Below are positions 42,641 through 50,079 of a DNA stretch of 64,000 bases, piece after piece. The stretch covers positions 528,149 to 592,148 of the forward strand of contig NZ_WQHP01000002.1 of the NCBI RefSeq assembly GCF_013035315.1. The letters run 5' to 3'. Numbering within the stretch: the stretch's first letter is position 1; every line of letters starts with the position of its first letter. A program made the position numbers and the translations under genes. Source of the stretch: Ruegeria arenilitoris. GTDB lineage: Bacteria > Pseudomonadota > Alphaproteobacteria > Rhodobacterales > Rhodobacteraceae. The notes beneath the pieces were generated by a model that worked only from the letters and a program-made list of their open reading frames with translations, ran no database searches and was not told the DNA's origin.

Positions 42641-45085
42641 ATGATGGATTCGGCTCGAGTGGTCGTGATTGGCGGCGGCAACATGGGGGCCAGCGTGCTG
42701 TATCATCTGGCCAGAGAGGGCTGGACCGACGTTGTTCTGATCGAAAAGGCCGAGCTGACTTCTGGGGCGACCTGGCATGCCGCCGGGCTGGTCAGCCGGA
42801 TGACACCGGGTCACGCGTTAGGCGTTTGTCACGACTATGCGGTCGATCTGTACAAGACCATCGAGGAAGAGACCGAACAGGGTGTCAGCTGGCACAATTG
42901 CGGATCCTTGCGGGTGGCAGCGACCGAGGATCACCGCGCCTGGCTGATGCACACGCGCGACGCGGTCTTGGCACGGGGTCAAGAATGTCACTGGGTTAAC
43001 CCGGAAGAGATCGGCGCGCTGAACCCGATCTCTGACACGTCGCAAATCATCGGCGGGATTTACACGCCCGATGATGGCCACGTTGACCCGTCCGGCACCT
43101 GTCAGGCCATGGCCAAGGGCGCGCGGCAGCGGGGGGCCAAGGTGATACGCCGCAACCGGGTGACGGATGTCCAGCAGACGCCCTCGGGCGAGTGGAAAGT
43201 GGTGACCGAACAGGGCGATATTCTGTGCGAGCATGTGGTCAACGCGGGCGGCTACCACGCGCGCCAGATCGGTGCCTTTAGCGGGCTGGACCTGCCAATT
43301 GTTCCCATGCAGCACCACTACGTGGTCACGGATACTGTGCACGAGTTCGAAGCGATGGATCACGAAATTCCGGTGACGCGCGACGATTATTTCACCGGCT
43401 ATCTGCGCCGCGAACAGGGTGGCGCGCTGATCGGGCTGTATGACACCCATGATGCTTTGGCCAAATGGCGCGATGGCTGCCCCTGGGACAGCGAGAATGA
43501 ACTGTTCGAGCCGGATTACGACCGGATCACCCCGTGGCTGGAAAAGTGCTTTGAACGGTATCCCGCGCTGATGGAGCGCGGCATCAAGCGGATCGTCAAC
43601 GGGGCGATCACCTATACACCGGACGGGCACCCACTGGTCGGGCCCGCGCCGGGGCTGCGCAATCACTGGCTGGCCTGCGGAGCGACGGTAGGCATTGCCT
43701 GGGGGCCGGGTCTGGGCCGGGCGTTGGCGCAGTGGATGGTGCATGGCACGGCTGAAATCTCGATGCGTGGCTTTGATCCGCGCCGCTTCCATAGTCGCGT
43801 GGACGAGGAATATGCCCATCAGCGCTGCCGCGAAAATTATATGACGCGCCTGTCCCTGCCCTACCCGCAGTTGCAGTATGAAACCTGCCGCGAGATCCGT
43901 ACGTCCGGCGTTCATGACCGCACCAAGGCCCTACATGCGGTGTTCGAAGAGGCGGGCGGTTGGGAACGTCCCCGCGTCTATGGCAAGCCCGAGTGGGAAG
44001 GCAATGAACCGAAATCGTGGAAGCGCGGCCCTTCTTGGGAGGCGGCACTCGCCGAGGCGTGTGCTGTGCATAAGGGCGTCGGCATCGGAGATTTCTCGGC
44101 CTTCTCGAAGTTTGAGATCACCGGGCCAGAGGCCGAAGACTATCTGAACCGCCTCTGCGCCAACCGGATTCCGAAAAAGACTGGCGGCACCTGTCTGACG
44201 CTGCTGCTAAATGAACAGGGCACGATCGAGGGCGAGGCCACGATTGCGCGGCTAGCCGAAGATCGGTTCTGGTTCGTGACCGGCGGCCCATCCGAACGGC
44301 GCATCTGGGACTGGATCACCGTTCATCAGCGCGGGACCGAGGATGTGACGGTTAAAAACCTGTCCGACGAATGGGGCATCCTGACTGTCGCGGGCCCCAA
44401 GGCCCGCGCAGTTCTCGCGCCGCTGATGGATGCCTCACTGAAGAACGCAGATTTTGGTTGGCTCAAGGCGCGCGAGATGACTGTTGCAGGCGTGGACCTG
44501 ATCGCTCTGCGCCTGTCTTTCTCGGGCGAATTGGCGTGGGAGCTGCACGCACCGATGGGTCAGCTTGGCACGCTATGGGACGCGCTTTGGGACGCGGGCC
44601 AGCCGCACGGCATGGTTCCCTTCGGCTCAAAAGCTCTGGAAATGATGCGAATGGAAAAAGCCTATCGCGGGGGGCATGAACTGGCCAATGACGCCAGCCC
44701 TGTCCACACCGATCAGATGCGTTTCGTGAAGTTCGACAAGGATTTCGTGGGGAAAGAGGCGCTGGCAAAACTGGTCGAAACGGACAGCTCCTCGGTCATT
44801 GCCTATCTCGATATCGAGATGGAGGGCACGGATGTTCTGGGCGGCGAGGCTGTCTATCTGAATGGCGAGAAGGTGGGCTCAATCTCATCGGGCGGCTTTG
44901 GTCCCGTGACCAGGCGCAATCTGGGATTTGCGTTCGTCAAACCCCATGCGGCCATGCCGGGCACCGAATTGGAAGTGATCGTCTTTGGCCAGATGCACAA
45001 GGCGACAGTTTTGGCCGACGCGGTACTTGATCCGCAAAACCTGCGACTGCGCGATGTAGCAGCCACCTTAGAGGTAGCGAAATGA
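42641..45085 (+). CDS. FAD-dependent dimethylglycine-dehydrogenase-like enzyme with GcvT domain (B)
   Basis: 814 residues from the ATG at 42641 (GGAG six bases upstream); a start at 42611 would add ten residues. FAD motif VVVIGGGNMGASVLYHLARE, covalent-flavin motif TSGATWHAAGL with H46, PDDGHVDPSGTCQAMAKGAR, then a GcvT domain with LRLSFSGELAWELHAP. The GcvT Asp is replaced (LLNEQGTIEGEATIARL). Its stop overlaps the M24 gene start by four bases. With the divergent Rieske oxygenase it suggests stepwise removal of N-methyl groups, with the formaldehyde equivalents passed to tetrahydrofolate. Substrate likely dimethylglycine or a similar tertiary amine. Confidence 0.87.
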   Translation: MMDSARVVVIGGGNMGASVLYHLAREGWTDVVLIEKAELTSGATWHAAGLVSRMTPGHALGVCHDYAVDLYKTIEEETEQGVSWHNCGSLRVAATEDHRAWLMHTRDAVLARGQECHWVNPEEIGALNPISDTSQIIGGIYTPDDGHVDPSGTCQAMAKGARQRGAKVIRRNRVTDVQQTPSGEWKVVTEQGDILCEHVVNAGGYHARQIGAFSGLDLPIVPMQHHYVVTDTVHEFEAMDHEIPVTRDDYFTGYLRREQGGALIGLYDTHDALAKWRDGCPWDSENELFEPDYDRITPWLEKCFERYPALMERGIKRIVNGAITYTPDGHPLVGPAPGLRNHWLACGATVGIAWGPGLGRALAQWMVHGTAEISMRGFDPRRFHSRVDEEYAHQRCRENYMTRLSLPYPQLQYETCREIRTSGVHDRTKALHAVFEEAGGWERPRVYGKPEWEGNEPKSWKRGPSWEAALAEACAVHKGVGIGDFSAFSKFEITGPEAEDYLNRLCANRIPKKTGGTCLTLLLNEQGTIEGEATIARLAEDRFWFVTGGPSERRIWDWITVHQRGTEDVTVKNLSDEWGILTVAGPKARAVLAPLMDASLKNADFGWLKAREMTVAGVDLIALRLSFSGELAWELHAPMGQLGTLWDALWDAGQPHGMVPFGSKALEMMRMEKAYRGGHELANDASPVHTDQMRFVKFDKDFVGKEALAKLVETDSSSVIAYLDIEMEGTDVLGGEAVYLNGEKVGSISSGGFGPVTRRNLGFAFVKPHAAMPGTELEVIVFGQMHKATVLADAVLDPQNLRLRDVAATLEVAK

Positions 45086-46293
45086 ACAAACATGAAGAAA
45101 TTTCCCAGTTTTCCAAGGCCGTTTTGCCCGCGCCGGAAATCGACTGGACCAAGCTGAACGATTACCGCATGGGCCGCATCCGCGAGGCGATGGCGGAACG
45201 GGATGTGGAACTGGCAGTGATAACCAATCCGCTCACCATGCGCTACGCGGTGAACTATCACGAATACATGCAGTTTCAGGCGCGCATCCCGCTGATGATG
45301 CTGATGGTCTTTGCCGATGGTCCGGTGGTGTTCAGCGGGGCGTTCATCAAGGATCTGGACCATGTGACCGAGTACATCCCGATGTTCGGTCTGGCCCCGT
45401 TCCTTGCGGGTTTTGACCAAACGGAGAATACCCGCAAATTCGTGGATTTCGTCAAAAGCCGGTTGCAGGGTAAAGGACGCTGCCGCGTGGCTCTGGATCG
45501 GTTGGATGCCTCAGCCGTTCAGGGATTGATGCAGGCCGGGTTTGAGGTTGTCGATGCCCCCGGTTTTCTGGAAAAGGCGCGGTCGATCAAGTCGGCCGAA
45601 GAGATCACGCTTTGCCGCTATGCTATCGACGTGGCGCAACTGGGCATTTCCCGGATGCACGAGGCGTTTCAGCCCGGCATTTCAGAGAATGAGCTGTGGA
45701 GCATTCTGAGCCAGGTCAATATCGCCCATGGCGGCCTGTGGTCTGAGGCGCGGATGCTGGCCTCGGGGGAGCGGACGAACCCGTGGCTGCAAGAGGCCGG
45801 CGAGCGGCGGGTGCAAAAGGGCGAGTTGCTTGGGTTCGATACCGACATGGTCGGCCCGTTTGGGTACATGTCCGACATCTCGCGCACCTGGTATTGCGGC
45901 GCGGGCAAAGCGCCGGATGCGTTCCGCGATCTCTATAAACGCGCTTTGGACGAGATCGAGCACAACAAGGCCAACGTGCGCCCCGGTGTGACGTTCAAGG
46001 AACTGGTCGACAACAGCTTCCGCCACCCCGAAGAGTTCGTTGCCCACCGGTACCCCTGCATCATGCATGGCGTGGGGATGTGCGATGAATACCCCTATGT
46101 CCCCTATCCGCAGGATTGGGATGACATCGGTTATGACGGGATCATCGAAGAGAACATGATGATCTGCGTCGAGGGCTATGTCGGTTCCGATCGCGGCGGC
46201 AGCGGCGTCAAGATCGAGCATCAGTTTCTGGTCACAGCAGATGGTCTGGAACAACTCGACAGCTATCCCTATGACGAAAACCTGATGCGCTAG
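45082..46293 (+). CDS. M24 metallopeptidase-fold protein, DddP-like
   Basis: 403 residues. Creatinase/aminopeptidase-P fold. Putative metal ligands D253, D255, D265 (GFDTDMVGPFGYMSD), H329 (IMHGVG), E364 (ICVEG) and E379 (KIEHQF), plus D335 in MCDEYP. By memory, the DMSP lyase DddP has its ligands at 295, 297, 307, 371, 406 and 421 with catalytic Asp377; every spacing here is identical with an offset of 42. ASGERTNPWLQEAGERRVQK and the C-terminal SYPYDENLM also resemble DddP. It is encoded in an overlapping pair with the FAD/GcvT dehydrogenase. Alternatives: a DddP paralog hydrolysing or cleaving a betaine-like compound, or a creatinase-type enzyme. Confidence 0.8.
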   Translation: MNKHEEISQFSKAVLPAPEIDWTKLNDYRMGRIREAMAERDVELAVITNPLTMRYAVNYHEYMQFQARIPLMMLMVFADGPVVFSGAFIKDLDHVTEYIPMFGLAPFLAGFDQTENTRKFVDFVKSRLQGKGRCRVALDRLDASAVQGLMQAGFEVVDAPGFLEKARSIKSAEEITLCRYAIDVAQLGISRMHEAFQPGISENELWSILSQVNIAHGGLWSEARMLASGERTNPWLQEAGERRVQKGELLGFDTDMVGPFGYMSDISRTWYCGAGKAPDAFRDLYKRALDEIEHNKANVRPGVTFKELVDNSFRHPEEFVAHRYPCIMHGVGMCDEYPYVPYPQDWDDIGYDGIIEENMMICVEGYVGSDRGGSGVKIEHQFLVTADGLEQLDSYPYDENLMR

Positions 46294-46427
46294 GCGCGGG
46301 TGTCGCACCAAAACGCTGGACGAGAAACGCTGCTGACACACTGCGGGCGAGCTGCCGTGACGTGGAGCACCCCGTCAGACAGCGCGCTCACATGACTTTT
46401 GTGCTCTATCGCTCCCGAATCCAGAAC

Positions 46428-47945
46428 TCATTTCTTTCCCGCAACAATACGGTCAAGGATGAGCGCGCAGAACAAAATTGCCAGACCGGCCAGAATACCC
46501 TGACCCGCCGCAGCGTATTGCAGCGCTTCCAGCACGTCTTCGCCCAGGCCCTTGGCGCCGATCAGAGATGCGACAACAACCATCGCAAGCGACATCAGAA
46601 TGGTTTGGTTTACCCCGGCCATGATCGTCTTGTGCGCCAGCGGCAGATCAACTCTCCACAACAGATAACGTGGTGTCGCGCCAAAGGCCAATGCAGCCTC
46701 GCGCACTGTCTCGGGCACTTGCTGCAGGCCCAGAACAGTAAAGCGGATGACCGGCGGGCTGCCGAAGATCATCGTCGCCACGACGCCCGCTGGTTTGCCG
46801 GACCCGATGAAAGCGACAACCGGGATCAGGTACACGAATGACGGCATCGACTGCATGAAGTCCAGAATTGGTCGCACAATCGCAAAAGCGCGCGGACGCC
46901 GTGCGCAATAGATGCCGAGCGGAATACCCAGCGTGATGGAAATCAGCGCCGCAGCCCCCAGCAAGGCGATTGTTGTCATTGCCTTTTCCCAGAAATCCAG
47001 CAGCCCGAGATAGGCCAGCGCGGCACCGGTGAAGATCGCGACGCGCGGCCCTGCGGAAAGGTAAGCCAGCATGATGATCACCAGCGCAACCACCGGCCAC
47101 GGTGTGTCGACCAGCACCACCTCGATCCAGTCCAGCAGCGTGCGCATTCCATAGGTCAGCCCGTCAAAAAAGCCGCGGCCTGCGGTCTTTGTCCACTCAA
47201 ACACGGCCTGCACGCCATCGCCGACATTTAACCGCCAATCGCGGTTTGTCGGGAATGTTTTCAGAATGGCCAGCGCGTCCGGTTGCGCGAATTTGATGGT
47301 CGACAACACGACAACCACCAGAGTCAGCGCAGAGGCAACGACCATCCGGCTCACGGACCATCCATGCGCCACGCTGGAATCCGACCGCCAACGCGCGAAC
47401 TGGCCTTCCAAAGTCCAGTTCGCCAGTGAGGCCGCCAGAAACTTGACCGCCAGCAGCAAAACGATGCCAACTGCCAGATAGGTGATACCGGTGGAATCTG
47501 CGTTCTGGGCGGCTTCCTGTGCTCCGACCAATGCGCTTTCCAGCGACTCGGCCGCGCGCTTGAGTGAATCCAGTGATGCTGCACCGGACTGTTCTGCCGC
47601 TTCGATCTGTTGCCGTCGCAGCGACAGGGTTTGCTCGATCTGGTCGGCCCGTTCGCGGAATTCACGACCAAGATCGCCGAACAATCCCAATCCGATCTGA
47701 ATGTAGGCGAGCGTTTCAAGCACCAGAAAAGCCAAGAACCACGACCAGAGGCCACGTGCGCCGAACCAGATCGGGCCGAGAATGGCCGCGGCCTTGTTCA
47801 GAGTGAACCGATAGCCGGGTGCCTGCATCATATAGGCAAAGGTTTTCTGGTAGTAGGCTTGGCTCTGCCCGACAAAATCACCGATCAACCCTTCCAGACG
47901 GTCGGCGGTTTCAGGTTGGACCTGTTGTGCATCAACGTGTTTCAT
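46428..47945 (-). CDS. Glycine betaine/proline-type ABC permease with extra N-terminal domain
   Basis: 505 residues, about 150 more than typical ProW. Residues 20-90 (YYQKTFAYMMQAPGYRFTLN, KAAAILGPIWFGARGLWSWF) look like a DUF2628-type membrane segment. Residues 91-150 are a charged, probably coiled-coil stretch (REFRERADQIEQTLSLRRQQ). The ProW core follows, with TLGIPLGIYCARRPRAFAIV, PILDFMQSMPSFVYLIPVVA and the EAA loop EAALAFGATPRYLLWRVDLP. It ends the operon after the binding protein and ATPase. It imports a betaine-type osmolyte; DMSP or choline are also possible cargos. Confidence 0.85.
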   Translation of the reverse strand: MKHVDAQQVQPETADRLEGLIGDFVGQSQAYYQKTFAYMMQAPGYRFTLNKAAAILGPIWFGARGLWSWFLAFLVLETLAYIQIGLGLFGDLGREFRERADQIEQTLSLRRQQIEAAEQSGAASLDSLKRAAESLESALVGAQEAAQNADSTGITYLAVGIVLLLAVKFLAASLANWTLEGQFARWRSDSSVAHGWSVSRMVVASALTLVVVVLSTIKFAQPDALAILKTFPTNRDWRLNVGDGVQAVFEWTKTAGRGFFDGLTYGMRTLLDWIEVVLVDTPWPVVALVIIMLAYLSAGPRVAIFTGAALAYLGLLDFWEKAMTTIALLGAAALISITLGIPLGIYCARRPRAFAIVRPILDFMQSMPSFVYLIPVVAFIGSGKPAGVVATMIFGSPPVIRFTVLGLQQVPETVREAALAFGATPRYLLWRVDLPLAHKTIMAGVNQTILMSLAMVVVASLIGAKGLGEDVLEALQYAAAGQGILAGLAILFCALILDRIVAGKK

Positions 47946-47955
47946 CGTGGTCCCC

Positions 47956-49005
47956 TTATGCCTGACTGTCCTGGATCGCGCGGATGAGTCCCGCGCGGTT
48001 GATAACGCCTACGGTCTTGCCATCCTGTGTGACCGCCACAACGCCGTGTCCATCAACACAGAGGGTCATCAGGTCAGACAGGTCCATGTCCGGATGTGCC
48101 TCTTTGGCGTCGTCGGGAACCTCGCCATGATGCGCCTCGAACTCGTCCACCGGCTTCATAACCGCGTGGGCGAAAATCATGTTGAGCTTGGAGATGCCGG
48201 CAACGAAATCGGCAACGTAGTCGTCCGCCGGGTTCAGAATGATCTCTTCCGGCGTTCCGATCTGAACGATGCGCCCATCTTTCATGATCGCGATGCGATG
48301 ACCGATGCGGATCGCCTCATCGAGGTCATGGGTGATGAACATCGTGGTTTTGTTAAGCTTGTGGCTCAATTCCATGAACTGATCCTGCAATTGCTTGCGG
48401 ATCAGCGGATCGAGGGCCGAAAACGGCTCGTCCATCAGCAGGATTTCCGGGTCTGCGGCAATAGCGCGGGCAAGTCCGACACGCTGTTGCATGCCACCGG
48501 ACAGCTCATGCGCGTATTTGTCTTCCCAACCGCTGAGTTCCACCAGCTCAAGAACGCGATCCGCCTCTTCCCAGCGGCGTGCCTTGCCAGTGCCGCGAAT
48601 TTCCAGCGGCATGGCGACGTTATCGCGGACGGTTCTGTGGGGCATCAGGCCAAAGTTCTGGAACACCATGGCAACGCGCCGGTTCCGCAAATCGCGCAGG
48701 CCCTCATCGTTCAGGCCCATGACATCATCGCCATCCAGATAGATATGACCGTCGGTGGGTTCCAGCAGGCGGTTCACGTGACGTACCAGGGTCGATTTAC
48801 CCGACCCGGACAAACCCATGACGCAAAACAGCTCGCCGCGCTGGATCTCAAAGCTGGCATCAGCCACGCCGACGACGCAGTCGAACTGCTCCAGCACTTC
48901 GGCTTTGCTCAGCCCCTTGCGGTGAATGGCTTTCAGCGCTTCCTTTGCGCGTGCGCCGAACACCTTCCACACGCCGCGCGCATCAATTGCGATATCCGCC
49001 GTCAT
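47956..49005 (-). CDS. Glycine betaine/proline-type ABC ATPase (ProV-like)
   Basis: 349 residues. Walker A GLSGSGKST, Q-loop FQNFGLMPH, signature LSGGMQQRV, Walker B ILLMDEPFSALD, H-loop ITHDLDEA. An N-terminal extension before the ABC core (VWKVFGARAKEALKAIHRKG) is typical of ProV/OpuA. The C-terminal part (DLSDLMTLCVDGHGVVAVTQ) looks like a single CBS-type half. A hairpin separates it from the binding-protein gene; ten bases separate it from the permease gene. It energises betaine-type uptake. Confidence 0.9.
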   Translation of the reverse strand: MTADIAIDARGVWKVFGARAKEALKAIHRKGLSKAEVLEQFDCVVGVADASFEIQRGELFCVMGLSGSGKSTLVRHVNRLLEPTDGHIYLDGDDVMGLNDEGLRDLRNRRVAMVFQNFGLMPHRTVRDNVAMPLEIRGTGKARRWEEADRVLELVELSGWEDKYAHELSGGMQQRVGLARAIAADPEILLMDEPFSALDPLIRKQLQDQFMELSHKLNKTTMFITHDLDEAIRIGHRIAIMKDGRIVQIGTPEEIILNPADDYVADFVAGISKLNMIFAHAVMKPVDEFEAHHGEVPDDAKEAHPDMDLSDLMTLCVDGHGVVAVTQDGKTVGVINRAGLIRAIQDSQA

Positions 49006-49038
49006 ACTGGCCCCACTTTGGTCTAGCTTGTAAATTGA

Positions 49039-49062
49039 GCCCCCGGCGTACGGGCCGAGGGC
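49039..49062 (-). terminator. Intercistronic hairpin after the binding-protein gene
   Basis: 9-bp stem with one mismatch, GCCCCCGGC (49039-49047) / GCCGAGGGC (49054-49062), with a 6-base loop, inside the transporter operon. It probably attenuates transcription or protects the upstream binding-protein mRNA so that more binding protein is made than ATPase. Confidence 0.55.
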
Positions 49063-49071
49063 CTTTCGGTA

Positions 49072-50043
49072 TCAGTTGGTTTTCAGGCCAAGCCAGCCGT
49101 CGACCGTGTCACCGTTTGCGTTGATCCATTCGGCGACGACCTCATCGGTGTCGCGCCCTTTGACGACGACTTCATAGGTCAGGCCGCTCAGCTGACCGGC
49201 ATCCATGTCGATATTGGCAAGGAAAGACGCCGCAGCCGGGTTGCGCTGCTCCAGCGATTTCGAATGAGCAACGGTCACGGTTTTCACCGGCTCGCCAGTG
49301 CTGACATGCGATTTGTTGTACCAATCCGCATCCTGATCCGGCTGCACCATCTTGTAGGTTGCCGCGTCATGCTCGGGTTCTTCCAGAATGGTCACGTCGT
49401 ACAGGGCGTGCACATAGTGCGGTGCGTAGCAGTAGAAGGCAGCGCCCTTTTTCTGGTCGATCTGATCCTTGAGGCGGGAATAGAAAACGGTCTCATCCTC
49501 GGTGGTGGGCGTCAGGAAGGTTTCGATACCATAGTCACGCACCCGCACCTTGAAGGTGTTGGTCGAAGCCCAGCCGGACGCGCCAACCCAAACCTCGCCC
49601 ATGCCATCGCCATCCGAGTCAAACAGCTCTTGCGCCACTGGGGTCGCCAGATCGTAGATCGATTTGATGTTGTGATCCTCGACCATGTAGTTCGGAACGC
49701 AAATCCCTGCACGGCCTTCGTAGTTGCCGGACGACAGCGCGACGGTGCCTTTCTGATCGACGTATTCGTCGGTGAAGGACGACTGGTTCGGCAACCACAC
49801 GTCCGGATGCACGTCGATATCCCCGCGCCCGCCGTCCATGGCGGCAAAAATCACCGCATTCGCGCCCGGCGCGTAGCCGACCTCTCCGCCCAATCGCGTT
49901 TCGATCACCTGCCCGATGACACGGCTCATGATTTTGGCGCCAGGCCAGCTGGGCTCACCCACCATGACCTTTTCCTGGGCCATCACCGACGTGGCCCCCA
50001 AGGCCAAGGCCATTGTTGCTGTGAGTGTTGTCAGTCTTTTCAT
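49072..50043 (-). CDS. Glycine betaine/proline-type substrate-binding protein (ProX/OpuAC-like)
   Basis: 323 residues. Signal peptide MKRLTTLTATMALALGATSV ending before QEKVMV. The body has the pattern of periplasmic quaternary-amine receptors: EPSWPGAKIMSRVIGQVIET, AAMDGGRGDIDVHPDVWLPN, several Trp and Tyr residues that can build an aromatic cage (ASGWAST, DWYNKS, YCYAPHYV). GGGAGA precedes the start. It leads the ATPase and permease genes, and the DUF1989-GcvT fusion gene ends 36 bases upstream of its start. Ligand candidates are glycine betaine, dimethylglycine, proline betaine and DMSP. Confidence 0.88.
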   Translation of the reverse strand: MKRLTTLTATMALALGATSVMAQEKVMVGEPSWPGAKIMSRVIGQVIETRLGGEVGYAPGANAVIFAAMDGGRGDIDVHPDVWLPNQSSFTDEYVDQKGTVALSSGNYEGRAGICVPNYMVEDHNIKSIYDLATPVAQELFDSDGDGMGEVWVGASGWASTNTFKVRVRDYGIETFLTPTTEDETVFYSRLKDQIDQKKGAAFYCYAPHYVHALYDVTILEEPEHDAATYKMVQPDQDADWYNKSHVSTGEPVKTVTVAHSKSLEQRNPAAASFLANIDMDAGQLSGLTYEVVVKGRDTDEVVAEWINANGDTVDGWLGLKTN

Positions 50044-50079
50044 GTCTTTATCTCCCGTTGCGTGGTGTTGGTTGCGCCA

